NCBI RefSeq assembly: GCF_016427505.1
Contig: NZ_JAELXS010000007.1
Span: 169,051 to 233,050, forward strand
Direction of reading: 5' to 3'
DNA length: 64,000 nucleotides
Origin: Sphingomonas mollis
GTDB taxonomy: Bacteria; Pseudomonadota; Alphaproteobacteria; Sphingomonadales; Sphingomonadaceae
Part shown: one piece after another, positions 36,375 through 46,283 of the stretch
Position numbering within the stretch: the stretch's first letter is position 1
Layout of the letters: each line of letters opens with the position of its first letter
The notes under the pieces: model-generated
What the model saw: only the letters and a program-made list of their open reading frames with translations
Database searches by the model: none
Told to the model about the DNA's origin: nothing
Made by a program: the position numbers and the translations under genes

Positions 36375-37265
36375 GTGGAGTTCCTCGTCTTGCGTCTCGC
36401 CCTATTCACCATGACCGCTACGGCGGCGCTGGTCGCCGCTACTCCCGCCCTGGCGCAGGACGGGCCGCCGCCATCGTCCACACCCGCGTCGACGCTTGCC
36501 GCCGACCTCGACAAGGATACGATCACCGTCGCGGTGGCCGGCGCGTACCTGACCGATTACGAAGGCTCGAACGACTATCGCTTCGTCCCGGCGCCTGCCG
36601 TGCAGGCGACGATCAGCGGGTATAATATCCAGGTCCTCGGCAACCGCGCCTCGGTCGACCTGATCCGCGACCGGCCCGGCCCCGTGTGGGACCTGCAGGC
36701 CGGCCCGATCGGCGTCATCAACTTCAACCGCCAGAACAACAAGAACATCGACGATCGCCGCATCCGCGCGCTGGGCGAGCGCAACACCGCGATCGAACTC
36801 GGCGGCTTCGTCGGCATCGGCAAGACCGGCGTCATCACCAGCGATTACGACAAGCTGTCCGCCACGCTCAGCTATCGCCACGACGTCAATAACGCACACG
36901 ACAGCGATATCTGGCAGCCGACGGTCGCCTATTTCACGCCGCTGAACGTGAAGACCGCGGTCGGCCTGTTCGTCTCGGCGGAGCGCGCCGGTGGCGGGTA
37001 TGCCCGCAGCTATTACTCGATCGACGGCACGCAGAGCCTGGCGAGCGGTCTGGCCGTGTACAATGCGCGCGGCGGCTGGAAGAACTGGTCGGTCGGCCTC
37101 GCCGGCACCTATTCGCTCACCGGCGATCTGCTGCACGGGTGGAAGGCGATCGGCGGCGTCAATTATCGCCGGATGCTGAACGATTTCGCCGACAGCCCCG
37201 TCGTCTCGGTGGCCGGATCGCGCGGCCAGTGGCTGGCGGCGGCGGGGATCGGCTACACCTTCTAA
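36375..37265 (+). CDS. MipA/OmpV-family outer-membrane protein
   Basis: 296 residues. Signal peptide ending in PALAQ; the mature protein has the alternating pattern and Gly/aromatic content of a small beta-barrel and ends in AAAGIGYTF, a terminal phenylalanine suited to BAM recognition. DYEGSNDYRFVPAPAVQA is the MipA/OmpV N-terminal signature. A GTG start is used here; a TTG fifteen bases later is an alternative. Members serve as scaffolds for murein enzymes or as uncharacterised porins. Confidence 0.88.
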   Translation: MEFLVLRLALFTMTATAALVAATPALAQDGPPPSSTPASTLAADLDKDTITVAVAGAYLTDYEGSNDYRFVPAPAVQATISGYNIQVLGNRASVDLIRDRPGPVWDLQAGPIGVINFNRQNNKNIDDRRIRALGERNTAIELGGFVGIGKTGVITSDYDKLSATLSYRHDVNNAHDSDIWQPTVAYFTPLNVKTAVGLFVSAERAGGGYARSYYSIDGTQSLASGLAVYNARGGWKNWSVGLAGTYSLTGDLLHGWKAIGGVNYRRMLNDFADSPVVSVAGSRGQWLAAAGIGYTF

Positions 37266-37319
37266 GTCCATCAAATCACGCTGCAATGCGGCGTAAAAAA
37301 TAGTGTAAATAAAGTTTTG

Positions 37320-37355
37320 CGCCGGTGCGTCCTTTGGGAACGCACCGGCGTTTCT
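37320..37355 (+). terminator. Terminator-like hairpin after the OmpV-like gene
   Basis: 11-bp stem CGCCGGTGCGT / ACGCACCGGCG with a nine-base loop, followed by TTTCTGTTG. It lies 55 bases after the stop codon and 90 bases before the first ferritin-like gene. Confidence 0.65.
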
Positions 37356-37447
37356 GTTGTCGGTTCGTGGCCGGCAACGGTCGTGGATCGCAGTGAGAGG
37401 ATTTCTGTCGCGCCCCTGGTGTCGGCAGCCTGCCAGGGGATCAACAC

Positions 37448-38455
37448 ATGACCGATAGCGTAGAATTGATCGACGCACTCGACCGCCGGGTCGCGCGACG
37501 CGACCACCGACGCGAGTTTTTCAAGGCCGCCTTCGGCATGGGCGCCTTCGCCATCGGCGGTGCCGCCGCGCTCAACTTTTCGACCAAAGCCAGCGCACAG
37601 ACATCGACCATCACCGATGCCGACATCCTGAACTTCGCGCTGAACCTCGAATATCTCGAAGCGCAGTTCTATCTGTACGCCGCAAACGGCACGGGTCTGG
37701 CCGCCAATCTGTTGACCGGTACCGGCACGCAGGGTGCGGTCATCACCGGCACCGGCGCCAATATGGCCCGTGCGGTGAACTTCACCGATCCGGCGGTTCG
37801 CGCCTATGCCCGCGAGATCGCGGCCGACGAACTGGCCCACGTCACCTTCCTGCGCAGCTCTGGCGCGCTCGGCTCTTCGGCCGTCGCCCAGCCGGCGATC
37901 AATATCTCCGGCGCGCTCGACGGTCCGTTCACGGCGGCTGCTCGCGCCGCGGGTGTGATCCCCGCCGGTAACACGACGACGCCGTTCGATCCTTATGCGG
38001 ACGACAACAGCTTCCTGCTCGGTGCCTATATTTTCGAAGATGTCGGCGTCACCGCCTACAAGGGTGCATCGCCCCTCGTCACCAACAAGACCTTCCTTCA
38101 GGCAGCCGCCGGCATCCTGGCGGTGGAGGCATATCACGCCGCGATCGTCCGCACGACGCTCTACGCCAAGGGCGTGGACGTACCGGCGCTGCGGACCAAC
38201 GCCGACCTGATCTCGAACGCCCGCGATTCGCTCGATGGCGCTACCCGCGATCTCGATCAAGGCATCTCGCCGACCACCGTCAACGGCGCGCTGGTGTCGA
38301 ACATCGTGCCGCTCGATTCGAACGGTCTCGCCTTCAGCCGTACGCCAAGTCAGGTACTGAACATCGTCTATCTGAACGCCGCGGCAGCCACGATGGGCGG
38401 CTTCTTCCCGAACGGATTGAACGGCAACCTGCGCGCCAGCGTCGCAGCATCCTGA
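37448..38455 (+). CDS. Secreted ferritin-like protein, copy 1
   Basis: 335 residues. An N-terminal twin-arginine-like region (RRDHRREFFKAAFGMGAFAIGG) suggests export of the folded protein. The four-helix ferritin-like di-iron ligands are all visible: LNLEYLEAQFYLY, ADELAHVTFLR, IFEDVGVTAY and VEAYHAAIVRT. Such proteins (Ferritin_2/Rds1-like) are linked to desiccation or stress survival; enzymatic function is unknown. A paralogue follows after 43 bases, so they form an operon. Confidence 0.88.
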   Translation: MTDSVELIDALDRRVARRDHRREFFKAAFGMGAFAIGGAAALNFSTKASAQTSTITDADILNFALNLEYLEAQFYLYAANGTGLAANLLTGTGTQGAVITGTGANMARAVNFTDPAVRAYAREIAADELAHVTFLRSSGALGSSAVAQPAINISGALDGPFTAAARAAGVIPAGNTTTPFDPYADDNSFLLGAYIFEDVGVTAYKGASPLVTNKTFLQAAAGILAVEAYHAAIVRTTLYAKGVDVPALRTNADLISNARDSLDGATRDLDQGISPTTVNGALVSNIVPLDSNGLAFSRTPSQVLNIVYLNAAAATMGGFFPNGLNGNLRASVAAS

Positions 38456-38498
38456 TCCGCACCCCGCATCCAACTTTTTCCTCTAGGGAGGACCTGTC

Positions 38499-39545
38499 AT
38501 GAGCGAAGAACGCTTCATTCTGGACGTGATCGAAGAAGCCAACGCCAAGCGTCGCCTGGAACGCCGCCGGTTCATGCGGATGGCCGGTGGTGCCGCCGTC
38601 GCCGCCGGTGGCCTGTCGATGCTGGCCGCCTGTAACGACGATGACGACGATCCCGTCGTCACGCCGACGCCGACCCCCACCGCCACGACCGGCGTGTCCG
38701 AGGTCGACGTACTCAACTTCGCGTTGCAGCTCGAATATCTCGAAGCCAATTTCTACAGCTACGCCGCGTTCGGCACGCCGATCAGCAGCACGCTGACCGC
38801 CGGTGTCGGTACGCAGGGGTCGGTCGTGTTACCGTCGGGTACCGCCACGGCGGGTCGCCCGCGTCAGGTGCAGTTCACCGATCCGGTCGTGGCTCAGTAC
38901 GCGCGTGAAATCGCCTATGACGAGATCGCGCACGTCACCTATCTGCGCAACGCGATCGGTGCGACCGCGGCCGCCGCTCAACCGGCGATCAACATCTCGG
39001 GTGACGCCACGGGTTCGTTCACAGTCGCCGCCCGCGCCTCCGGCGTGGTCGCCAGCACCGCCACCTTCGATCCCTACGCATCGGACGAGGCCTTCCTCCT
39101 CGGCGCGTTCATCTTCGAGGATGTCGGGGTCACGGCTTATATGGGCGGCGTCCAGCTGCTCAGCACCCCGGCGCTGATCGAGGCGGCGGCCGGCATCCAT
39201 GCGGCCGAGGCATATCATGCCGGTCTCATCCGCACCGTCCTCTACCGTAAGGGCCTGAGCAATCAGTCGCTCATCACCGCCACCGGTCAAATCTCGGCAG
39301 CGCGTGACACGCTGGACGGTACAGCGAACACCGGTCTGCTCAATCAGGGCTCCTCGCGCGATCAGGGTATCGTCGGTGCCACGAACGCGATCTCGAACAT
39401 CGTGCCGACCGATGCCAACGGCATCGCCTTCGTCCGTTCGCCCAGCCAGGTGCTCAACATCGTGTACCTGAACGGCGCGGCCGGCACGAGCAGCGGCGGC
39501 TTCTTTCCCGCCGGTATCAACGGCGCGGTCCGCACTACCGCCTGA
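38499..39545 (+). CDS. Secreted ferritin-like lipoprotein, copy 2
   Basis: 348 residues, a clear paralogue of the preceding gene (shared NISG, FEDVGVTAY, SQVLNIVYLN). N-terminal RRRFMRMAGGAAVAAGG then LSMLAAC combines a twin-arginine motif with a lipobox, so a Tat-exported lipoprotein is likely. An Asp-rich and Thr/Pro-rich linker (DDDDDPVVTPTPTPT) follows. Di-iron ligands: LQLEYLEANFY, YDEIAHVTYLR, FIFEDVGVTAY, AEAYHAGLIRT. A good terminator follows. Confidence 0.88.
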   Translation: MSEERFILDVIEEANAKRRLERRRFMRMAGGAAVAAGGLSMLAACNDDDDDPVVTPTPTPTATTGVSEVDVLNFALQLEYLEANFYSYAAFGTPISSTLTAGVGTQGSVVLPSGTATAGRPRQVQFTDPVVAQYAREIAYDEIAHVTYLRNAIGATAAAAQPAINISGDATGSFTVAARASGVVASTATFDPYASDEAFLLGAFIFEDVGVTAYMGGVQLLSTPALIEAAAGIHAAEAYHAGLIRTVLYRKGLSNQSLITATGQISAARDTLDGTANTGLLNQGSSRDQGIVGATNAISNIVPTDANGIAFVRSPSQVLNIVYLNGAAGTSSGGFFPAGINGAVRTTA

Positions 39546-39570
39546 GTTTCTACCAGCTCCGACCGGAGAG

Positions 39571-39606
39571 GGGGTCGCGCTACATCGGCGCGGCCCCTTT
39601 TCGTTT
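39571..39606 (+). terminator. Intrinsic terminator of the ferritin-like pair
   Basis: Stem GGGGTCGCGC / GCGCGGCCCC (one G-T pair) with loop TACATCG, then TTTTCGTTT. It begins 25 bases after the second ferritin-like gene and separates it from the thiamine leader. Confidence 0.85.
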
Positions 39607-39639
39607 GTGGCCGCCTCGACACGCGCCTATGCTGGCGCC

Positions 39640-41702
<2,063 letters not shown>

Positions 41703-41715
41703 CCTCTTAATTATA

Positions 41716-42774
41716 TTACAAGCCGCCCTCTGCCTGAATTATTTTGACGAAATCGATCGGATCATAAAAGTAATTTCGATAAGCTGATCTAAGCTGCTTT
41801 GGATTGTCTGATCGGACGTAAACTGCATTGACACTTTCTTCACTTGCTTCAAGTGCGCTTGCTTTTGCAATAGCACTTGCAGCAGTTTTAAAAGGTAGCA
41901 CTTCCAATTCTAGCGACCCATCCGGGCGACGATGAATGTTAAGTACGTTGTGATTTTGAAGATTCTCTTCATCTTCAAACTGTTTCAGTAGTTCAAGGCG
42001 CCTTAAAATTCCCATTTTTTCTTCGAGTTGCTGCAGATTTGATTGTAGGGTTTGTGTTGGTACATCAATAAAGGCGTTTGAAAGACCCTCGTGGCGGCGA
42101 GCTATTATTTCGCTTGCGATTGCAAAAAATTGGCCTCGTTCGCTTGTATCTACTTCAAATTTCGTCCGTTCGCCGTCCAGCAGGTCTGATATTTCTACGG
42201 CAGTCGCCCAAGCATGTTGGGCGCGTGTCCGATATTGAAGTTCAACGAGAAGTCCGTCCCAAGGCTTTTTTTCCTGACTTCGCGTACTTCCTCTTGGGAA
42301 ATGCCGGTAGACATCGTGTATTCCGCGGTATCCAGTAGACTTGGGGCGATCAATATAATTATACTTATCTGGTTCGTGCCGAAGAACATGTTCTACATTT
42401 CTCATGACTTGAGAGGAATGTATATATGATCGAAACTCTACAAGTTGTTGAATATCGTTAAATATCATTCGACATCCCGCAAAATCATGCATTGCGGAGA
42501 CATCGGCAATCAAGGAATCACCTACACTATTCTTACGCTTTAGCTTGTCTATAACCGTGTTCCTGCGCTTAAGGCGCTGGGCAAACTCGATATAGTTTTC
42601 TCGCTTATTAATGTGACCTTTAAGCCACGCTTGGAAAGTATTTATAACATATCCATGAGCCGCGCGCCATTTATCGACGATTAGATAATCGTCTTCAGTC
42701 GCGGTCCCAAGAGAAATTGCTTGTCCGGCACGTCGTACCGCGGATTTATTACCGGGGGGTTCTTGGTAAGCCAT
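41716..42774 (-). CDS. RelA/SpoT-domain protein, stand-alone, AT-rich
   Basis: 352 residues. The (p)ppGpp-synthetase-like fold is readable: RRNTVIDKLKRKNSV (basic nucleotide-binding helix), DVSAMHDFAGCRMIFND, NYIDRPKSTGYRGIHDVY and LVELQYRTRAQHAWATAVE. No HD hydrolase, TGS or ACT domain, so it is a small alarmone-synthetase-like enzyme with an extra C-terminal region (LEVLPFKTAASAIAKA, ending YDPIDFVKIIQ). The gene is far poorer in GC than its surroundings: the line 41821-41880 counts 26 G+C in 60. It is convergent with thiC and 37 bases downstream of the toxin. Signs of horizontal transfer are strong. Whether it makes alarmones or pyrophosphorylates another target is open. Confidence 0.85.
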   Translation of the reverse strand: MAYQEPPGNKSAVRRAGQAISLGTATEDDYLIVDKWRAAHGYVINTFQAWLKGHINKRENYIEFAQRLKRRNTVIDKLKRKNSVGDSLIADVSAMHDFAGCRMIFNDIQQLVEFRSYIHSSQVMRNVEHVLRHEPDKYNYIDRPKSTGYRGIHDVYRHFPRGSTRSQEKKPWDGLLVELQYRTRAQHAWATAVEISDLLDGERTKFEVDTSERGQFFAIASEIIARRHEGLSNAFIDVPTQTLQSNLQQLEEKMGILRRLELLKQFEDEENLQNHNVLNIHRRPDGSLELEVLPFKTAASAIAKASALEASEESVNAVYVRSDNPKQLRSAYRNYFYDPIDFVKIIQAEGGL

Positions 42775-42810
42775 GCTCGCTATATAGCATCGTTGCTGTT
42801 CTCCGAAACG

Positions 42811-43077
42811 CTAATAATTATATCGACACGACAGTACCTCAAGTGCTTGCGCGTCACCCGATCCCCGCACCCGGTATACCAGCCGATGCTCACCAGTAAT
42901 TCGTCGCGACCACCAACCCGTCAGGTTCTGTCGCAACGGCTCGGGCTTGCCCGTGCCGGTAAAGGGATGGCGAAGGCACTCGCCGATCAACGCGTTGACC
43001 CGCGCCACAACCTTTTTATCCTCGTTTAGCCAATCGACATATTGGGTCCACGCGACGTCGTCGAACGTCAATTTCAC
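42811..43077 (-). CDS. YoeB/Txe-family mRNA interferase toxin
   Basis: 88 residues; a ribosome-dependent endoribonuclease family. Alignment by eye with Escherichia coli YoeB is straightforward: PFTGTGKPEPLRQNLTGWW, then SRRITGEHRLVYRV and the end SCRYNY. Glu46 and Arg65 of the active site are kept. The catalytic histidine of the usual terminal RYHY is an asparagine here (Asn87), which may lower or abolish toxicity. A GTG start overlaps the antitoxin stop by four bases (GTGA). Translational coupling to the antitoxin is therefore clear. Confidence 0.88.
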   Translation of the reverse strand: MKLTFDDVAWTQYVDWLNEDKKVVARVNALIGECLRHPFTGTGKPEPLRQNLTGWWSRRITGEHRLVYRVRGSGDAQALEVLSCRYNY

Positions 43078-43331
43078 GGTTCGATCAACGCCCGTTCCTT
43101 GCCCTCGCCGGCATCGAGGCGGGCGATGCCCTCCATTAGATGCTTCGCATTGGCCGGCGATGCCATCAGGTGCAGCGTCTCCTCCATCCCCGCCCATTCG
43201 CTGGCGGAAATCAGGACGACGTTCTCGCCCCGCTGCCGGGTAATCATCACGGGAGCTCGATCGGATGCGACCTTGTCGATCACCGCCTTCAGATTCTCAC
43301 GCGCTTCGGAATAGGTCACGGTCTGCATCAT
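43074..43331 (-). CDS. YefM/Phd-family antitoxin
   Basis: 85 residues. MQTVTYSEARENLKAVIDKV and APVMITRQRGENVVLISASEW are the Phd/YefM DNA-binding domain; the acidic C-terminus (RLDAGEGKERALIEP) should wrap the toxin. Two adjacent ATGs (43331, 43328) are possible starts; neither has a Shine-Dalgarno, so the mRNA may be leaderless. Coupled to yoeB-like toxin. A palindrome immediately upstream is a likely autoregulatory operator. Confidence 0.88.
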   Translation of the reverse strand: MMQTVTYSEARENLKAVIDKVASDRAPVMITRQRGENVVLISASEWAGMEETLHLMASPANAKHLMEGIARLDAGEGKERALIEP

Positions 43332-43338
43332 CAAAACA

Positions 43339-43363
43339 TGGACAACGTATTGTCCAATGTCAA
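43339..43363 (-). promoter_or_regulatory. Operator palindrome and -35 box of the toxin-antitoxin pair
   Basis: TGGACAA-CGTA-TTGTCCA (43339-43356) is an inverted repeat with perfect 7-bp arms, beginning eight bases before the first antitoxin ATG. TTGACA on the minus strand (43363-43358) directly abuts it. A repressor bound there would cover the promoter, as in the autoregulation known for YefM and Phd antitoxins. Confidence 0.65.
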
Positions 43364-43365
43364 TC

Positions 43366-43647
43366 TCACCGCACCACCACGCCCTTCCAGAACGCCACCC
43401 GCCCGGCAATCGCCGCCGCGGCATCCTTCGGCGCCGGATAATACCACGCCGCGTCCCGGTTCTCCGCGCCGCCCGCGACCAGCGTATAGTAATGCGCGGT
43501 GCCCTTCCACGGGCATACGCTCGTCGTCGCGCTGTCCTTCAGCATCGCCGGATCGACCGACGACAGCGGGAAGTAACTGTTGCCCTCGACCGTGACGATA
43601 TCGTCGCTCGCCGCGATGCGCGTGTCGTTCCACCATGCTTCGGCCAT
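43366..43647 (-). CDS. DUF427-family protein
   Basis: 93 residues. VEGNSYFPLSSVDPAMLKDS, then TSVCPWKGTAHYYTL and AAWYYPAPKDAA are the DUF427 core, a small beta-rich fold of unknown function common in soil bacteria. The start MAEAWWNDTRIAASDD fits; a ribosome site (caggaga) precedes it. Ends 26 bases before the toxin-antitoxin operator, on the same strand. Confidence 0.88.
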   Translation of the reverse strand: MAEAWWNDTRIAASDDIVTVEGNSYFPLSSVDPAMLKDSATTSVCPWKGTAHYYTLVAGGAENRDAAWYYPAPKDAAAAIAGRVAFWKGVVVR

Positions 43648-43755
43648 GTCGGTCTCCTGAAAGCGATCCAACGCCCGACCCCTACCGATCGTGCCGCCGC
43701 CCGCAAACGGCATCCGCCCCGACGCACCGATCACGGACGCCGGGGCAGGACGGTG

Positions 43756-43887
43756 TCAGTCCTTGGGGCCGCCGACGATGCCGACCGGGCGATCCTTGGT
43801 CGATGGGTCAGAGGCGTTCTGCTTGGGCGGCTTGGCCGCCTTGGGTTTGCGGACTTCCTTGTTCGACTTCTGCTGGCTCTTGGCCAT
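43756..43887 (-). CDS. Small Lys-rich hypothetical protein
   Basis: 43-residue basic protein: MAKSQQKSNKEVRKPKAAKP then PKQNASDPSTKDRPVGIVGG. Similar short Lys/Pro-rich proteins are common in sphingomonads but have no assigned role. The start is supported by an upstream purine-rich stretch. Confidence 0.55.
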   Translation of the reverse strand: MAKSQQKSNKEVRKPKAAKPPKQNASDPSTKDRPVGIVGGPKD

Positions 43888-44057
43888 GACCGGTTCCGAT
43901 CGGGGCGGAAGGCCCCGGCCGGACCCTACACCTCCTGCGCCGACGATGACAGACATGCCGCTGACGGAGGCGCGGTGGCCACACCGTTCCGCAAAAGCGT
44001 CCAACAGCATCGCGGCGCCTCTGTCCTACACGCCGGTATTCACGTTTGTTGGCGGGC

Positions 44058-44846
44058 ATGACCGACCACCATGATCCCGCTTCGCCGCGCGGCACCGCGC
44101 TCGTCACCGCCACCGATGCCAAGGACGGCGCGCTCGACGCGCATGGCTTCGATCCGGCCGCCTATGACTGGGTCCCCGTCCGTCGCCAGCGCCGCCCTGA
44201 TGGCTGGACCCGCGAGAAGCAGCGAGCCTTTATCGAGGCGCTCGCCGATACCGGGTCGGTGACGCAGGCGGCGCGCGAGGTCCATATGTCGCCCCGCAGC
44301 GCCTATATGCTGCGCCGCGACCGCGACGGCGCGGGATTCGCCGCGGCATGGAATGCGGCGCTCGACCAGTCGATGCAGGTGCTGCTCGACAGCGTCACCC
44401 GCCGCGCGATCGAGGGGGTCGATGAGAAGGTCTATGACCGCACCGGCAACGTGATCGGCACGCGTACCCGCTACAGCGACCGGCTCGCGATGTTCCTGTT
44501 GCGCGCCCACATGCCCGATCGCTTCCGGCCGGTATCGCCCGAGCCTTACGCGCCGTCGCGCCGGACCGTCGCGATCGAGGATGCGCTGGCGCTGCTCGAT
44601 CCCGTGCCGCCGGCCGAGCCGCACCGCCTGATGGCGCCGGACGACCTCGATACCGCGCTGCTGTGCGCCGATCTCGACCCCGGCAATCTGCCGCACTGGC
44701 ACCGCGATCCCGATATGGACCCCGAACGGCCGCCCGCGACGATGCCCGATGTCGACCCCGAGTTCGAACGCAAACTGGAAGCGGCCAAGCGGGAAGCGGC
44801 GACCCGCGATCCTTTCCGCAGGAAGCGACGTAAAAAGCCCGTCTGA
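44058..44846 (+). CDS. Helix-turn-helix protein of unknown function
   Basis: 262 residues. REKQRAFIEALADTGSVTQAA followed by REVHMSPRSAYMLRRD is a helix-turn-helix similar to phage terminase small subunits and homeodomain-like regulators. MFLLRAHMPDRFRP recurs in that group. The C-terminal half is Pro/Asp/Glu-rich and ends in a basic patch (RRKRRKKPV). No phage genes are near, so a chromosomal DNA-binding protein is more likely than a true terminase. Convergent with the endonuclease III-like gene. Confidence 0.65.
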   Translation: MTDHHDPASPRGTALVTATDAKDGALDAHGFDPAAYDWVPVRRQRRPDGWTREKQRAFIEALADTGSVTQAAREVHMSPRSAYMLRRDRDGAGFAAAWNAALDQSMQVLLDSVTRRAIEGVDEKVYDRTGNVIGTRTRYSDRLAMFLLRAHMPDRFRPVSPEPYAPSRRTVAIEDALALLDPVPPAEPHRLMAPDDLDTALLCADLDPGNLPHWHRDPDMDPERPPATMPDVDPEFERKLEAAKREAATRDPFRRKRRKKPV

Positions 44847-44853
44847 GTGCGAA

Positions 44854-45555
44854 TCAGTGCGAAGTTCTATTCGCAACAAGCGCGCCGGGGCAGATGCCGG
44901 CGAGCGGACAGGCATCGCACAACGGCGCTTCCGGTCGGCAGATCGTCTGCCCCAGCCGCTTCGTCGCCATGTGGAAATGCAGGAAGTCCACGCCCGTCCA
45001 GTCCGGCATCGCCCCCGTCACCGTCTCGCTTGCGTCGCGGATATCGCCGCGCGGGCCGACGGTGCCCAGCCGCTGGAGTACCCGCAGCACATGCCCGTCG
45101 ACGATCATCACCGGCATCGCCAGCGTACTGGCATTCAGCGTGGAGGCCGCCACCTTTCGCCCCACGCCGGGCAGTGTCTCCAGAAAGGCCAGCGCCTCGT
45201 CCAGCGGCCATCCGCCCAGCGGATCGAGGTCGAAGCCCAGCGGCCCCGCCTTCAATGCCTTCATCGCGCCGACCACATACGCCGCCTTGTCATCCGCGAA
45301 GGTGACGTCCGCGATCACCCGCGCCACCGCCGCCGGTTCCGCGACCGCCAGCCGGCCGGGACCGCCGAACGTCGCGACCAGCCGGTCATAGGCCGCCAGC
45401 GATACCGCATCCTGCGTCCGGCCGCTGATGATCGACTTCACCAGTTGCCCCACGGGCCGTCGCACCAGCAAGGGCGGCACGCCCATCAGCACCGGCGCCA
45501 GCAGCGCGGCCCAGCGCGCGACATCCGGCACCGCGAATCCGAACGACGTCTGCAT
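44854..45555 (-). CDS. Endonuclease III-like DNA glycosylase with 4Fe-4S cluster
   Basis: 233 residues of the HhH-GPD superfamily. LPGVGRKVAASTLN holds the catalytic lysine of bifunctional enzymes and VDGHVLRVLQRLG the catalytic aspartate. The end has C-x6-C-x2-C-x5-C (CRPEAPLCDACPLAGIC), the iron-sulfur loop. It excises oxidised pyrimidines in base excision repair, by family. Divergence from classical Nth is notable (VDGH rather than VDTH), so specificity may differ. Just downstream of ung on the same strand, both repair genes. Confidence 0.88.
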   Translation of the reverse strand: MQTSFGFAVPDVARWAALLAPVLMGVPPLLVRRPVGQLVKSIISGRTQDAVSLAAYDRLVATFGGPGRLAVAEPAAVARVIADVTFADDKAAYVVGAMKALKAGPLGFDLDPLGGWPLDEALAFLETLPGVGRKVAASTLNASTLAMPVMIVDGHVLRVLQRLGTVGPRGDIRDASETVTGAMPDWTGVDFLHFHMATKRLGQTICRPEAPLCDACPLAGICPGALVANRTSH

Positions 45556-45593
45556 GGGTCCATCATAGAACGGATGCAGAACGGGCGAAAGGC

Positions 45594-46280
45594 TCAGCCG
45601 GGCGGCAACGCCCAGTCGATCGCCGCCTCGCCATGGCTCGTCAGAAAGGCATTGGCCTGCGAGAAATGGCGGCTGCCGAACCAGCCGTTGTATGCCGACA
45701 AGGGAGAGGGGTGCGGCGCCTTCAGCGCCAGATGCGTGCCGTCGTTCTTCACGAACGCCGCCTTTTTCTGCGCATAGCTGCCCCACAGCATGAACACGAC
45801 CGGATCGGGCTTCGCCGCCACCAGCCGGATGACGGCGTCGGTGAACCGCTCCCAGCCCCGGTCGCGGTGCGATGCCGCCTGTCCGCTCGCCACCGTCAGC
45901 ACGCTGTTCAGCAGCAGGACGCCCTGCTTCGCCCAATGCTCCAGATGGCCATGCGTCGCCGGCTCGATCCCGCAATCGGTGCGCAGTTCCTTGTAGATGT
46001 TCAGCAGGCTGGGCGGCGGCTTCACCCCCGGCTGGACCGAGAAGCACAGGCCATGTGCCTGCCCTTCGCCATGATAGGGGTCCTGCCCCAGGATCACGAC
46101 CCGCACCGCCGGCAGCGGCGTCAGGTCCAGCGCCCGGAACCAGTCGGCCGAGGGCGGGAAGATGCGCTTGCCCGCCTGCTTCTCCGCGACGAGAAAGGCG
46201 CGGAGCGCGGCCATGTACTCGCTGTCGAACTCCCCTCGCAGCGGTTCCAGCCATGTCGGATCAAGACGCACGTCACCCAT
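45594..46280 (-). CDS. ung: Uracil-DNA glycosylase, family 1
   Basis: 228 residues, the standard length. Water-activating loop VVILGQDPYHGEGQAHG with the catalytic aspartate; LLNSVLTVASGQAASHRDRGW; and the DNA-intercalation loop HPSPLSAYNGWFGSRHFS with the catalytic histidine. It removes uracil from DNA. Three bases separate its start from the PhnA-like gene's stop, so they are co-transcribed. Confidence 0.96.
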   Translation of the reverse strand: MGDVRLDPTWLEPLRGEFDSEYMAALRAFLVAEKQAGKRIFPPSADWFRALDLTPLPAVRVVILGQDPYHGEGQAHGLCFSVQPGVKPPPSLLNIYKELRTDCGIEPATHGHLEHWAKQGVLLLNSVLTVASGQAASHRDRGWERFTDAVIRLVAAKPDPVVFMLWGSYAQKKAAFVKNDGTHLALKAPHPSPLSAYNGWFGSRHFSQANAFLTSHGEAAIDWALPPG

Positions 46281-46283
46281 CGC

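Noticed and set aside
37337..37364. GGAAC element as an EcfG-type stress promoter for the ferritin-like genes
   Set aside because: The best partner (CGGTT at 37361) is 19 bases away and does not match the usual GGAAC-N16/17-CGTT; the GGAAC also lies inside the terminator hairpin.
44058..44846. Phage terminase small subunit indicating a prophage
   Set aside because: Only the helix-turn-helix resembles terminases. No large subunit, portal or capsid gene is nearby and base composition is like the host's.
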